A model generated the notes under the pieces. It made no database searches and was not told where the DNA came from. It saw only the letters and a list, made by a program, of their open reading frames with translations. This document shows positions 7,252 to 16,167 of a stretch of DNA of 64,000 nt, piece by piece. This DNA comes from Paenibacillus sp. sptzw28. Its GTDB lineage: Bacteria > Bacillota > Bacilli > Paenibacillales > Paenibacillaceae. Both the position numbers and the translations under genes were made by a program. The stretch lies in the NCBI RefSeq assembly GCF_019550795.1, contig NZ_CP080545.1:1-64000 (forward strand), in the 5' to 3' direction. Within the stretch, counting starts at the first letter, position 1, and each line of letters starts with the position of its first letter.

Positions 7252-9465
7252 TTAGCCTTCGATCGGGAAAGTCTGGCTGAAGCGGACCTTACCGGATTCA
7301 TCACGGATTTCCACTGTGAACTGCTTGTGCTCCGGATCAATCCGGCTTGCTCCGAAGTTGAAGAAGCCTCCTTCCGCATACAGACGTTCCGGTCCGAACG
7401 TAGGGTCGAGCGTGCCTGGGGCACCCTTCGCAGCGCCTATCGGGCCGCTGATCAGCTCCCGGTAATCGGCTTTTCCGTCACCGTTGGCATCGTACTGAAT
7501 AATGTTCGCGTAGTGAACATCGGTCGTAACGAAATAGACGTTTTTGATTCCCTTTTCAATTATGAAATCCGATATTTTGCGGAATTCGGTCTCATAACCG
7601 GTCGGATCAGTCGAGTCCGCTCCGCCTCCGCTCGCCCATCCGTCTCTTTTGTTAGCCTTGCCGGTCGGTATGGAGATCGGTACGGATGTAGCAACCAGCT
7701 TAACCATGGCGTCCGAAGTTTGCAGCTGCTCCAGCAGCCAGTTCAGCTGTTCCTCGCCGAGCATTGTCTTATCCGGGCCGTCAGCCTTGGTATTGGGGTC
7801 GCGGTAGCTCCGATTGTTAAGAATAATAAGTTCCGTCGTATCGCCCCACGAGAATGCATGGTACAGCTTGTCCGCAGAACTGCGCTCGGCGGATACCGGC
7901 CAGTAATCTTTAAAGGCCTTCAGGCCAAGCGGAGTGAGGGGCTCAGACGGACCGGAAAAATCATTGGTCACTTCATGATCGTCCCAGATCGCGTACGTGC
8001 CGGTCTTCTGCAGAAGGCTGCGGAAGCCGGAATCCGTCCGGTTTTCCTTGTATTTCGCCCAGAAATCCTCCACGCTGTCCGATGGGGGATTCGGAACGGC
8101 CGGCGTTTTATTGTCCGCATAGATGGTATCCCCGCTGAACAGGAAGAAGTCCGGATTTAATGCAGCCATGGACCTGAAGGATTGAAAAGGCGGGATTTCG
8201 CCTTGGCCGCCGGTGTCTCCGCCCCAGACGAAGCTTAGCGGCTTAACGCTTCCCTGCTCTGGCGCCGTTCGGAACGATCCGCTCACCGAATACTGGCCCG
8301 GCAAGGCCTGAGCTCGGTAATAATAAACCGTGTCCGCCTTCAGTCCGTCCACTTGCACCTCTACCGTGAAATCACGCTCAGCGTCAGCGCGCTCATTCTT
8401 GATGACGGTTTCTTTCATAAAAGCAGGATCGGTCGAAACTTCAAACTGAACATTGGATTCCTCGTTAGCCCGCGCCCACAACTCTGCTGACGAGTCCGTT
8501 ATATCTCCGCTCGCCGTCCCGTGTGAAATATATGGCTTCGTCAGCAGCTCTGCCAGGAGGTCGGAATTATTCGTAAACATACCGTCCACACCCAGGGAAA
8601 GCAGATGTACCATTTGATCCTGCGTGTTCACCGTATACGGGTGTACGAAGAGCCCGTATTGATGGGCGGCATCCATGAGCTTCGGCACCACGACACTTTG
8701 CGTCGGGCCGACTCCCGCGGCATAATCCGAAATGCGTGCAAACTCGGTGTAGACATCTTTGCCTGCCAGCATTTGCGCCGAATAAAGCTGCACAAGAGGC
8801 AGAGCAGGCGCCAGGGATTTGAGCTTGCGAAGGCTCGCCTCGCTGAAGGACTGAAGTATTACATTACCTTTATCGATGAGGTCATAGTGCTTTAGGACGT
8901 CAACCAGCTTCTCCTCCATGCCGGGATAAACATCAGGCGCTTTCGTTTCGATATAGAGGCCTGCCTTGCCGCTGCCAAGCTTCTCCACCAGTTCGACAGC
9001 TTCTTCGAGCGTAGGCACTTTAAGTCCGGTATATTTCTTGTCGGCTGCGCTCGGATATTTCTCGTTAAACCAGGAACCGGCATCAAGACGGCTGATTTCC
9101 TCCAGTGTGAAGTCTTTCACCGACCATGGCGACCGGTCCGGGTACTGCTGTCTCACATTCGTCGTTCTACTCAGCGTTTCATCATGCAGGGCAACCAGCC
9201 GTCCATCCTTGGTCATCTGCAAATCGAGCTCGACGTAGTCCGCTTTCAATTGAATCGCCTGTGTGTAAGCCTCCAGCGTATGCTCGGGAGCATATGCCGA
9301 TGCTCCCCGGTGCGCAATAACCGCCACTTCACCGGTGAGCGGTTTCAATCTCGAATCATCAGCCTCTGGCGGAGCGGCATTCGGTGTGGCTGCAACCTGG
9401 GGCAGAGCAGGCGACGATACGAGGAGAGACAGTGAAACAGCAAGCACGATCCAACCTTTCTTCAC
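7252..9465 (-). CDS. Secreted glycerophosphodiester phosphodiesterase-PhoD alkaline phosphatase fusion
   Basis: 737 residues with an N-terminal signal peptide (M-K-K-G-W..., A-x-A type cleavage near residue 26). Residues about 45-310 are a GDPD TIM barrel, with V-I-A-H-R-G-A-S (catalytic His), P-E-H-T-L-E-A-Y and the metal-binding E-L-D-L-Q plus L-H-D-E. Residues about 310-737 are a PhoD-type phosphatase: an Ig-like N-terminal part followed by the metallophosphatase core with S-G-D-T-I-Y-A-D, W-D-D-H-E-V-T-N-D-F and T-T-D-V-H-Y-A-N. GDPD frees glycerol phosphate from glycerophosphodiesters, and PhoD acts on phosphodiesters including teichoic acid. Together they would recover phosphate outside the cell; that coupling is inference. 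GTG start with AAAGGAGA upstream. No Pho box was recognised. Confidence 0.93.
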   Translation of the reverse strand: MKKGWIVLAVSLSLLVSSPALPQVAATPNAAPPEADDSRLKPLTGEVAVIAHRGASAYAPEHTLEAYTQAIQLKADYVELDLQMTKDGRLVALHDETLSRTTNVRQQYPDRSPWSVKDFTLEEISRLDAGSWFNEKYPSAADKKYTGLKVPTLEEAVELVEKLGSGKAGLYIETKAPDVYPGMEEKLVDVLKHYDLIDKGNVILQSFSEASLRKLKSLAPALPLVQLYSAQMLAGKDVYTEFARISDYAAGVGPTQSVVVPKLMDAAHQYGLFVHPYTVNTQDQMVHLLSLGVDGMFTNNSDLLAELLTKPYISHGTASGDITDSSAELWARANEESNVQFEVSTDPAFMKETVIKNERADAERDFTVEVQVDGLKADTVYYYRAQALPGQYSVSGSFRTAPEQGSVKPLSFVWGGDTGGQGEIPPFQSFRSMAALNPDFFLFSGDTIYADNKTPAVPNPPSDSVEDFWAKYKENRTDSGFRSLLQKTGTYAIWDDHEVTNDFSGPSEPLTPLGLKAFKDYWPVSAERSSADKLYHAFSWGDTTELIILNNRSYRDPNTKADGPDKTMLGEEQLNWLLEQLQTSDAMVKLVATSVPISIPTGKANKRDGWASGGGADSTDPTGYETEFRKISDFIIEKGIKNVYFVTTDVHYANIIQYDANGDGKADYRELISGPIGAAKGAPGTLDPTFGPERLYAEGGFFNFGASRIDPEHKQFTVEIRDESGKVRFSQTFPIEG

Positions 9466-9611
9466 TTATCATTCATCTCCTTTACAAATAGACTGCCCTC
9501 TCACTATATTGGAGATTTGTACGACCTCTTTTAACGCGGGGATAAGCTTTGGTAAATGCAGGATTGTACGGTGCCCGTTTCGTCCGGACGGACATATGAT
9601 AAGCATAGTAA

Positions 9612-10567
9612 ATAAACGGTCAAGACCATGCAAATACAGCGAAGGTGATCAATCTTAATACCGTTTGGGAGACATCAAGGATTCCTAAACGGTGGCTGCC
9701 GAACATGAATAAATTCGATGCGATTTGCGTCCCCTCGCTTCAAAAACAAACGGGCAATGAAAAACAGCGGCGTTAAGGTACCCGTATTCATCGTTCCTCA
9801 CGGAGTCAACACCAAACTATTTACTCCCGCGAATAAGAAGCTGCCGGTACCCGGATCCAGAGGCAAATTTATCTTCGTGTCCGTGTTTGGCTTCCAACAC
9901 CGCAAAAATCCGGAAGCATTGTTAAGGGCCTACTGGGAAGAATTCTCCGCCGCCGATCGGACACTTCTGGTCATCAAGACGAACGGCTATGCGCCTTTCG
10001 AGAATGAAAGATGGATCAAAAACCGAATTCAAATATACAAAAAGAGACTTGGTATCCGCAAAAAAACGGCGCCTGTTACGATTATTGCAAGGCGTCTGCG
10101 GCCGAATCAGCATAAACGGATTTATACGCTCGGACATGTATTTGTACTCCCTACAAGAGGCGAAGGAGTCGGTCTGCCGTTCCTCGAATCGTTATCCAGC
10201 GGCGTTCCCGTCCATCGCTACAGGCTGGGGCGGACATATGGATTTCTTAAGGGGGAATAACTCGTTTTTCATCAAGTATAAATTAAGAAATCCCGCCTCC
10301 AGCATGAACAGCAGACACTCGATTTCCCGCCAATTCCGTCATTTGTTCGCGCAGAGAGGCCAGCTCTGGGCGGAACCGGTTATCGGCAGCTTGAGAAAAC
10401 AGATGAGGACGGCGTATAAGAACCCTCTACTATGCAAGAGAAAAGGACGGCTGGGCAGACGGAGCGTGCTTAAATATACATGGAATCGTGCCGGAACCTC
10501 AATGAAAAAAGTCGTGGAAAAGGTACTACGGCAAAGGAAATCCGGACGGCGTAGCAAAAGGCGCTGA
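9612..10567 (+). pseudogene. Degraded GT4-type glycosyltransferase (two frameshifts, 5' truncated)
   Basis: Three consecutive frames together give one glycosyltransferase. Frame one (from about 9612) reads V-W-E-T-S-R-I-P-K-R-W-L-P-N-M and D-A-I-C-V-P-S. Frame two (from about 9745) reads S-G-V-K-V-P-V and V-P-H-G-V-N, then P-T-R-G-E-G-V-G-L-P-F-L-E-S. Frame three (from about 10212) reads I-A-T-G-W-G-G-H-M-D-F-L and W-A-E-P, ending near R-A-G-T-S-M-K-K. Each switch equals one extra base, near 9730-9745 and 10208-10213, both at short C runs. The usual N-terminal ~75 residues and a start codon are missing. It is therefore probably a pseudogene; sequencing errors could explain the shifts but not the missing start. 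Confidence 0.85.
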
Positions 10568-10590
10568 GCCGATGCGCAACGAAACGAAAG

Positions 10591-10620
10591 AACCCTGATC
10601 CGTGGGGGGATCAGGGTTTT
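10591..10620 (-). terminator. Terminator after actP
   Basis: AACCCTGATCC/GGATCAGGGTT stem with T on the plus side. It stands between the decayed glycosyltransferase and the convergent actP gene and may work in both directions. Confidence 0.75.
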
Positions 10621-10706
10621 CTGCTGTCTGCTGCGGCTACTTCCTGCCGGGCATGCATCTGCATGCTGCGGGATACTTGATTGCCGGGCATGAGGCGGGC
10701 TGCGGC

Positions 10707-12242
10707 CTATGTCAGCTCGCGAATACCCGTGTTCGCCTTCACCAGTATTTCATCGAATTTCGCATCATTACGCTTCGAGGAGAGAAAAGTGCCCACAAAC
10801 GCCCCGAGGAACCCCAACGGGATCGAGATGATGCCGGGGTTCGTGAGGGTGATGAGCGGAGTGCCGGTGAAAATCGCTTTGCCCGGATCCGGACTCCATA
10901 CATTGGGACTGACCGCTACAAGAATGAGCGCGCTCAGCAGACCCACGAGCATTCCGGTCACCGCTCCCGAGGTATTGAATCTCCTCCAGAATACGGTGAA
11001 TACGAGAACAGGCAGGTTCGCGCTGGCCGCCACGGCAAAAGCCAAAGCCACCAGGAATGCGACATTCAGCTTCTGCGCAAACAACGCGAGCAGGATCGAG
11101 ATCACCGCAACGCCGACGGAAGCAAGCTTGGCCGCCTTCATCTGCTCCTTCTCCTTCGCTTTACCCTTCCGGACGATATGGCTGTAGAAGTCGTGCGCGA
11201 ATGCCGATGCCGCAGAGAGCACCAGACCGGCAACAACGGCCAGAATCGTTGCGAATGCGACCGCCGAGACGAAGGCGAACAGAAATTCGCCGCCAAGAGC
11301 TCTCGCAAGGAGCGGCGCCGCCATATTGCCCGCGGCATTCGCCTCGACAATCGCGCTCTCGCCGACGAATGCCGCGGCCCCGAAGCCAAGGAAGAGCGTC
11401 ATGACATAGAACAAACCGATTACCCAGGTCGCGACGACGACCGATTTCCGTGCTGTCGGCGCGTCCTTGACCGTGAAGAACCGAATCAGGATATGCGGTA
11501 ATCCCGCAGTTCCCAATACAAGGGCAAGATTAAGCGAAATGGTGTCGAGTCCGTTCGCGAACTTATTGCCCGGGTTCAGGAACGCCTCCTTCAGCGGAGT
11601 CGCTGTCCGCATCTCACTGAACATTTGCAGGATATTGAAGTCGAACCTCGCGAGAACTATCAGCGAAATAATCAAGGTCCCGGCTATAAGGAGCACGCAT
11701 TTGATGATCTGCACCCAGCTTGTCGCGGTCATTCCTCCGAAGACCACATAGACGGTCATCAGAACGCCGACGATGAGTACGGAGCTCGTATAATCGAGGG
11801 CCGGGATCAGCAGCGAAATAAGCGCACCGGCGCCGACCAGCTGCGCGATCATATAGAAGATCGATATGACCACCGAGTTCAGCGCCGAGACACCGCGGAT
11901 CTTCTTGTTATCGAAGCGGGCGGCGATCATGTCCGCCATCGTATACTTACCCAGGTTCCGAAGCGGTTCAGCCACCAAATAGAGCACGACCAGATAAGCG
12001 ACCAGAAATCCGATGCTGTAAAAGAAACCGTCGAACCCGAACAATGCGATCATTCCCGCAATGCCGAGGAAAGAAGCGGCCGACATGTAATCTCCGGCAA
12101 TGGCCAGTCCGTTCTGCCAGCCCGTCAGTCCTCCCCCGGCTGTGTAAAACTCGCTGGCCGTTTTTGTTTTTTTGGAAGCATAGTAGGTAATGACAAGCGT
12201 CCCGGCCACAATGACGAGAAAGAGCAGAAGCGCCGTACTCAT
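10707..12242 (-). CDS. actP: Cation/acetate symporter of the SSS family
   Basis: 511 residues with about 13 membrane helices. It belongs to the sodium:solute symporter family. F-Y-T-A-G-G-G-L-T-G-W-Q-N-G-L-A-I-A-G-D-Y-M-S-A-A-S-F-L near residues 31-58 is the hallmark N-terminal segment of ActP/YwcA acetate permeases. The gene directly follows a DUF485 gene with a 3-base gap, the standard yjcH-actP arrangement (family knowledge). It probably imports acetate or other short carboxylates with sodium or protons. No acetyl-CoA synthetase gene is next to it in this window. Confidence 0.92.
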   Translation of the reverse strand: MSTALLLFLVIVAGTLVITYYASKKTKTASEFYTAGGGLTGWQNGLAIAGDYMSAASFLGIAGMIALFGFDGFFYSIGFLVAYLVVLYLVAEPLRNLGKYTMADMIAARFDNKKIRGVSALNSVVISIFYMIAQLVGAGALISLLIPALDYTSSVLIVGVLMTVYVVFGGMTATSWVQIIKCVLLIAGTLIISLIVLARFDFNILQMFSEMRTATPLKEAFLNPGNKFANGLDTISLNLALVLGTAGLPHILIRFFTVKDAPTARKSVVVATWVIGLFYVMTLFLGFGAAAFVGESAIVEANAAGNMAAPLLARALGGEFLFAFVSAVAFATILAVVAGLVLSAASAFAHDFYSHIVRKGKAKEKEQMKAAKLASVGVAVISILLALFAQKLNVAFLVALAFAVAASANLPVLVFTVFWRRFNTSGAVTGMLVGLLSALILVAVSPNVWSPDPGKAIFTGTPLITLTNPGIISIPLGFLGAFVGTFLSSKRNDAKFDEILVKANTGIRELT

Positions 12243-12245
12243 GAA

Positions 12246-12566
12246 TTATCCCTCCTTTGTGTTATGTTGTACCTGCCGTTTAAGCTCTTCGCTAAGCGCA
12301 TCGAATTCAACCGATTTTCTCGTGTAGAGATAGCACAATACCCACGTCATGATAAATTGGGAGAAAGCAAAGATCCATGCCCACGTTATCGAGCCGACAG
12401 CCTCCCGGTTCAAGACATCGAAGTAAGATGTCATAACCGGAAGAGTAATGTAAAACGCCAGGAAGAACAGTGTCATCGGGATAATAAACCGTTTTTTCTT
12501 TGCCATCAGCCTGCGGAAAAGCTCCGACCTTGCCACCTCGCTGTAACTCAGACGGCCTTTGTTCAA
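12246..12566 (-). CDS. DUF485 membrane protein, partner of ActP
   Basis: 106 residues from a TTG start chosen because TAGGAGGGA lies 7 bases upstream; a longer reading frame upstream (to 12644) has no ribosome binding site. Two membrane helices follow a basic F-R-R-L-M-A-K-K-K-R-F segment, the usual DUF485 (YjcH) start. These small proteins are encoded just before actP-type symporters and are thought to assist them; the mechanism is not known. Confidence 0.85.
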   Translation of the reverse strand: MNKGRLSYSEVARSELFRRLMAKKKRFIIPMTLFFLAFYITLPVMTSYFDVLNREAVGSITWAWIFAFSQFIMTWVLCYLYTRKSVEFDALSEELKRQVQHNTKEG

Positions 12567-12689
12567 CCAGATCCCTCCTAATAATGAAATATGACCTATT
12601 GAATATGTATCAGCTTGGCAACCACAATATGACGCCAAATACAAGAAGTTACGGTTACCGCCAATTTATGCCTCCTCTGTTATTTACAC

Positions 12690-12731
12690 AAAAGAGCCCG
12701 CCATGTATCGTCATAGCGGACTCTTTTTTTT
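12690..12731 (-). terminator. Terminator after the HxlR gene
   Basis: AAAAGAGCCCGC with GCGGACTCTTTT (one G-U pair) and A/T tracts on both sides. It separates two minus-strand units: the HxlR gene (stop at 12753) and the DUF485-actP pair. Confidence 0.7.
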
Positions 12732-12752
12732 GCATTTGCGGATGCGGGGCAT

Positions 12753-13121
12753 TCAAGCCTCATTCGTTTGCGTTCGGGCTTCGTCAAGTCTGGGCTTATG
12801 GGACTCCCCCCACTTCTTCATCCCTAATATGATCGGTTCCAGCGTTCTTCCGAACTCAGTCAGCGAGTATTCCACTTTCGGTGGAACTTCTCTGTACACT
12901 TCCCGGTGAATAATACCGTCCCGTTCAAGCTCCCGCAGCTGTAAGGTAAGCATAAACTGCGTAAGTCTGGGATAAAGCCGCCGGAATTCATTAAATCGCT
13001 TCGTGCCGCCAATAAGATGATAGAGAATTATCCCTTTCCATTTCCCTCCTATAACATCCAGAGTTGTTTCGACTGGACATCCGTCCATTGTCGCACTGCA
13101 TTTCTTTTTTTGATCCGCCAT
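12753..13121 (-). CDS. HxlR-family transcriptional regulator
   Basis: 122 residues from the ATG at 13121, chosen over an ATG at 13139 that itself overlaps the GGAGG site. The HxlR winged helix is clear: C-P-V-E-T-T-L-D-V-I-G-G-K-W-K-G-I-I-L-Y-H-L (about 14-35), F-N-E-F-R-R-L-Y, and the wing R-E-V-Y-R-E-V-P-P-K-V-E-Y-S-L-T. Cysteines near the N-terminus (C-S-A-T-M-D-G-C-P) include the Cys-Pro pair that senses quinones or electrophiles in YodB-like members (family knowledge). It is divergent from a quinone-oxidoreductase-like gene, its likely target. Confidence 0.9.
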   Translation of the reverse strand: MADQKKKCSATMDGCPVETTLDVIGGKWKGIILYHLIGGTKRFNEFRRLYPRLTQFMLTLQLRELERDGIIHREVYREVPPKVEYSLTEFGRTLEPIILGMKKWGESHKPRLDEARTQTNEA

Positions 13122-13176
13122 AGCGCTGTATTCCTCCAATGGTATGATTTTTATAACTATATAATAAAAATATGCG

Positions 13177-13191
13177 TACTTTTTTAAAGTA
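13177..13191. promoter_or_regulatory. Candidate HxlR operator
   Basis: Inverted repeat TACTTT-TTT-AAAGTA in the divergent spacer, just before a TATAAT (13203-13208) that would serve the oxidoreductase gene. It overlaps the expected -35 of that promoter, consistent with repression. Similar TACTT/AAGTA palindromes are bound by YodB-type regulators. Confidence 0.6.
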
Positions 13192-13248
13192 AATATACAT
13201 CATATAATTTAATCGTAACATATAGCGAGCTGAAAGGATGAAAAAAAT

Positions 13249-14283
13249 ATGAACAGTCATCAAACAATGAAGGCAGTGGGCTTTTACCGTACTCTTCCAT
13301 TATCCGATCCTGAAAGTCTTATTGATCTCGAACTGGAAAAGCCTTTGCCGACAGGCCAGGACCTCTTGGTGGAAGTGAAAGCCATATCCGTGAACCCGGC
13401 CGATGTGAAGGTTCGGGCAAGGGGCAACGACGATCATGAAACTCCCAAAATCATCGGCTGGGATGCAGCCGGAATAGTAGTACAGGTGGGACCCGAATGT
13501 ACGTTATTTAAGCCCGGAGATGAAGTCTATTACGCAGGGAGCGTGGTTCGTCCCGGCTGTAACAGCGAATTCCAACTGGTGGATGAGCAGATTGTGGGGA
13601 GAAAACCGGTAAGTCTGGATTTTTCGCAAGCCGCAGCTATGCCGCTCACTTCCATTACCGCTTGGGAGGGGCTGCACGACCGCTTGGGAATCAGCCATAA
13701 CGAACAAGAGAATCGGGGCAAAACAATTCTAATCATCGGCGCATCGGGCGGCGTCGGCTCCATTGCGACTCAGCTGGCCAAGCTCGCGGGGTTGACGGTT
13801 ATCGGTACGTCATCGAGAGCGGAATCGTCCCAGTGGGCCAGAGAGCACGGAGCGGATTTCATTATCAACCATAGGAAGGAGTTCGCTCCCCAGCTGGGGG
13901 AACTTGGCTTCGAGAAGGTCGATTATATATTCTGCCTGAACGATACAGCCGGTCATTGGGACAATATGGCTGAGGTGATCGCTCCGCAAGGAAAAATATG
14001 CTCCATCGTTCCTGCCGAGCATCCGCTTAATCTTGACTTGATCTTCTTCAAGAGCGTGTCGTTTCACTGGGAGCTAATGTTTACAAGATCCCAATTCCAA
14101 ACGCATGACAGGATTGAGCAGCACCATCTATTAAACAAGATATCCGAACTGATCGATTCCGGTAAAGTGAAGACGACTTTGACTCAGCGGCTGGAACCGA
14201 TCAATGCGGCCAATCTGCGCTTGGCGCATGAGAAATTGCTCGCCGGAGACATGATCGGCAAGCTGGTGTTGGAGCGGTTTTAA
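13249..14283 (+). CDS. Zinc-type alcohol dehydrogenase-like / quinone oxidoreductase (MDR family)
   Basis: 344 residues. It belongs to the medium-chain dehydrogenase/reductase superfamily, in the zinc-independent YogA/quinone oxidoreductase branch. The N-terminal GroES-like fold carries S-V-N-P-A-D-V-K and G-W-D-A-A-G-I-V. The cofactor domain has I-I-G-A-S-G-G-V-G-S-I-A (about 161-172, NADPH binding). The zinc ligands of true alcohol dehydrogenases are absent. It probably reduces quinones or reactive carbonyls. A ribosome binding site GAAAGGA lies about 10 bases ahead of the ATG. Divergence from an HxlR regulator with an operator between them suggests induction by electrophile stress. Confidence 0.9.
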   Translation: MNSHQTMKAVGFYRTLPLSDPESLIDLELEKPLPTGQDLLVEVKAISVNPADVKVRARGNDDHETPKIIGWDAAGIVVQVGPECTLFKPGDEVYYAGSVVRPGCNSEFQLVDEQIVGRKPVSLDFSQAAAMPLTSITAWEGLHDRLGISHNEQENRGKTILIIGASGGVGSIATQLAKLAGLTVIGTSSRAESSQWAREHGADFIINHRKEFAPQLGELGFEKVDYIFCLNDTAGHWDNMAEVIAPQGKICSIVPAEHPLNLDLIFFKSVSFHWELMFTRSQFQTHDRIEQHHLLNKISELIDSGKVKTTLTQRLEPINAANLRLAHEKLLAGDMIGKLVLERF

Positions 14284-14320
14284 GGTTAGGAACGCCTAAG
14301 GACCTATGCCTGTTATCAAA

Positions 14321-14352
14321 AGAGAGCAAGGATTACCTGTCCTTGCTCTCTT
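14321..14352 (+). terminator. Terminator after the oxidoreductase gene
   Basis: AGAGAGCAAGGA/TCCTTGCTCTCT, a 12-bp stem with an 8-base loop and a T-rich tail. Confidence 0.85.
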
Positions 14353-14462
14353 ACATTTACATATACTCTCCGGCATAAATTATATTGCTAAACCGTCTAT
14401 TAGAATAATAATTTGGAAGCGTTCCTATAGACAAAACAAAAGTTGGTTTGAGAATCTGATAA

Positions 14463-15221
14463 TTATAGCCTCTTATTTTTTACCCTTCTCGCTATTTTAC
14501 CACCTAAATAAGCAGAAATTAAGATAGACAAATCATACATCAAATTTCTAATAAACGGGTCTCCCTTGGGATCTGACAATTGCCCAACTCGGCAATATCC
14601 GGCTACTTGCCGCTGATGTCGCTTGTTGGAGTAGAATGTCCCCTTTCTCTTCTTCATGTTCCGCCCAGTCAATGACAGGACGAACAGTTTAGACAAGGGC
14701 AAAGGAATGTCGAACGCCACTTCTGAATGAACATGCAGAATGTCCGTTGCGTTATTTCCAATCTCCGAAATCCAAAACTGGAAGTGAATCAGAGAATCGG
14801 GTGGGCATTCTAGCCGAAGCGTATGCTTCCTTGCTAGACGGGCATAAACGAGTTGATACGAGAGATATGCCCAGTGCTTACCCTCCCTCACTCGTACTCG
14901 GTATTTAAATCCCTTGTCCATCACGTAAAATGCGGCGTTATAGTAGTCACAAAGCCACTGGCGAAGCGGATTGAAGAACGTCCAATACACGTCCGTAAAG
15001 TCAACTACAATACAGTCAATTTTGATACTTTCATACCTTCCATGTTCAGCCCCCACCGGAAATTTTTTAACGAATTCCCGTCTATAATTAGAGGGCAAGG
15101 TGGCTAGCCTACACGTTGTCTTACCTGTATATGTCAACTGGCACGTTGCCAGGTTATCCTTACACCAAAACCATCGTTTCAAATACTGCAATATTTGCGG
15201 AGCAAAATAAAGTCCTCTCAC
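14463..15221 (-). CDS. Hypothetical protein of unknown family, downstream of the RHS toxin locus
   Basis: 252 residues, basic, no signal peptide and no membrane helix that stands out. I do not recognise a family. Visible features are an aromatic central part (Y-W-T-F-F-N-P-L-R-Q-W), a K-K-R-K-G-T-F-Y-S-N-K-R basic stretch near residue 190, and a hydrophobic C-terminal segment before K-I-A-R-R-V-K-N-K-R-L. The GTG at 15221 lacks a convincing ribosome binding site and a stop codon lies just upstream, so the gene may have lost its 5' end. Its base composition is AT-richer than its neighbours, like the adjacent toxin tip and immunity gene, which suggests recent arrival. Confidence 0.5.
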   Translation of the reverse strand: MRGLYFAPQILQYLKRWFWCKDNLATCQLTYTGKTTCRLATLPSNYRREFVKKFPVGAEHGRYESIKIDCIVVDFTDVYWTFFNPLRQWLCDYYNAAFYVMDKGFKYRVRVREGKHWAYLSYQLVYARLARKHTLRLECPPDSLIHFQFWISEIGNNATDILHVHSEVAFDIPLPLSKLFVLSLTGRNMKKRKGTFYSNKRHQRQVAGYCRVGQLSDPKGDPFIRNLMYDLSILISAYLGGKIARRVKNKRL

Positions 15222-15597
15222 TATCTATGGTCGCGGTATGTCACGGTAAAGTTGCTGATGTGATTTCACCGTCTCTATCGAATTGAACCATACAAGAGTT
15301 GCGATGCAATTTTGCGTATTTCATCTTATTTCAGAAAAACCGTGAGAAAACGAAGATAAGGTTTTCGGAGCAAGACATGATGGTATCTGATGATATTGGG
15401 GCTCTTGCTAAGTTAGAGGATTGTGGTAAAGGGTTATATTATTCAAGCATTGCATGTGCGTACAGGCATATTAGAGGATTATTATACGGGGGCAATGAGG
15501 GTTAAGTTCATTCGGGACTTGCCGCCCGATTCATTCGGCACTGGGTGGGTTAAAAAGAAAGCCTTGAAGGATTTATCCCTCAAGGCCAATCATATTT
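15222..15597. other. Spacer between immunity gene and orphan gene
   Basis: AT-rich stretch without a supported gene. Two short overlapping plus-strand frames here have no ribosome binding site and no recognisable content. The only clear element is the terminator at 15561-15586. Confidence 0.6.
15561..15586 (-). terminator. Terminator of the RHS-immunity operon
   Basis: On the minus strand GCCTTGAGGGAT/ATCCTTCAAGGC forms a hairpin followed by TTTCTTTTT, about 10 bases after the stop of the CPCC gene. Confidence 0.85.
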
Positions 15598-16152
15598 CTA
15601 CATTTGTTTGCTATACATCTCAAGCCTATCTACTTCAAGAAATTGTAACGAGGATTCGTTTACTGCACCAAGTTTAGTAAAATTCTCACGGGCTTGGGCA
15701 AGGGTCATGTGGTTAGGCGAACTAAAGTATTTTGGGTCTGTGTTCCCATCATCTTCCCAAAAACATACCGGGCAGATATCATACTCGCCTTTTGTTGGAA
15801 GCGCCTTATAGTCACAACAAGGACAAGTAATTAGTTCCTCTTGCACTCCCTCTACCTCATGACTTGAATGTAATATCTCTGAAACTCTTTTAGATAAAAA
15901 ATCATTCCTAACCCCAATATATTTGACTTTTAGGGCTTCGAAAATAAGTGAATTGTATTTATCGTCCATAACATACTCAGGTGGTCCATGAGAATTCAAT
16001 ATTTCATGCTTAAGCAATTCCGGTAAATTATTGAAAACCGCATCTTCTTGATCTATTCCCCACCAATTTAATAACACTTCATACCTTACCGAATTGGGCA
16101 TACTGTCAATAGTATTTTTGATAATAAGGAAAATTGCTTCTTCACGGTCCAA
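15598..16152 (-). CDS. CPCC-motif protein, candidate immunity protein for the RHS toxin
   Basis: 184 residues. The C-terminal half carries the cysteine-rich CPCC module: T-C-P-C-C-D-Y-K-A-L, then D-I-C-P-V-C-F-W-E-D-D-G (about 109-133), a likely zinc-binding pair of knuckles, then M-T-L-A-Q-A-R-E-N-F. This module is common in small proteins encoded right after polymorphic toxins (family knowledge). The N-terminal ~100 residues are helical and acidic and not recognised. The gene starts 15 bases after the RHS stop in the same orientation and is followed by a terminator, so it is the last cistron of the toxin operon. The immunity function is inferred from position and domain. Confidence 0.85.
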   Translation of the reverse strand: MDREEAIFLIIKNTIDSMPNSVRYEVLLNWWGIDQEDAVFNNLPELLKHEILNSHGPPEYVMDDKYNSLIFEALKVKYIGVRNDFLSKRVSEILHSSHEVEGVQEELITCPCCDYKALPTKGEYDICPVCFWEDDGNTDPKYFSSPNHMTLAQARENFTKLGAVNESSLQFLEVDRLEMYSKQM

Positions 16153-16167
16153 TTGTTACACCTCGCT

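Noticed and set aside
10602..11501. Long plus-strand frames opposite actP
   Set aside because: Arg/His-rich shadows of a real membrane protein gene on the other strand; no start signals.
15299..15677. Two overlapping short plus-strand frames beside the immunity gene
   Set aside because: No ribosome binding site and no recognisable family, and they run into the terminator of the opposite-strand operon.
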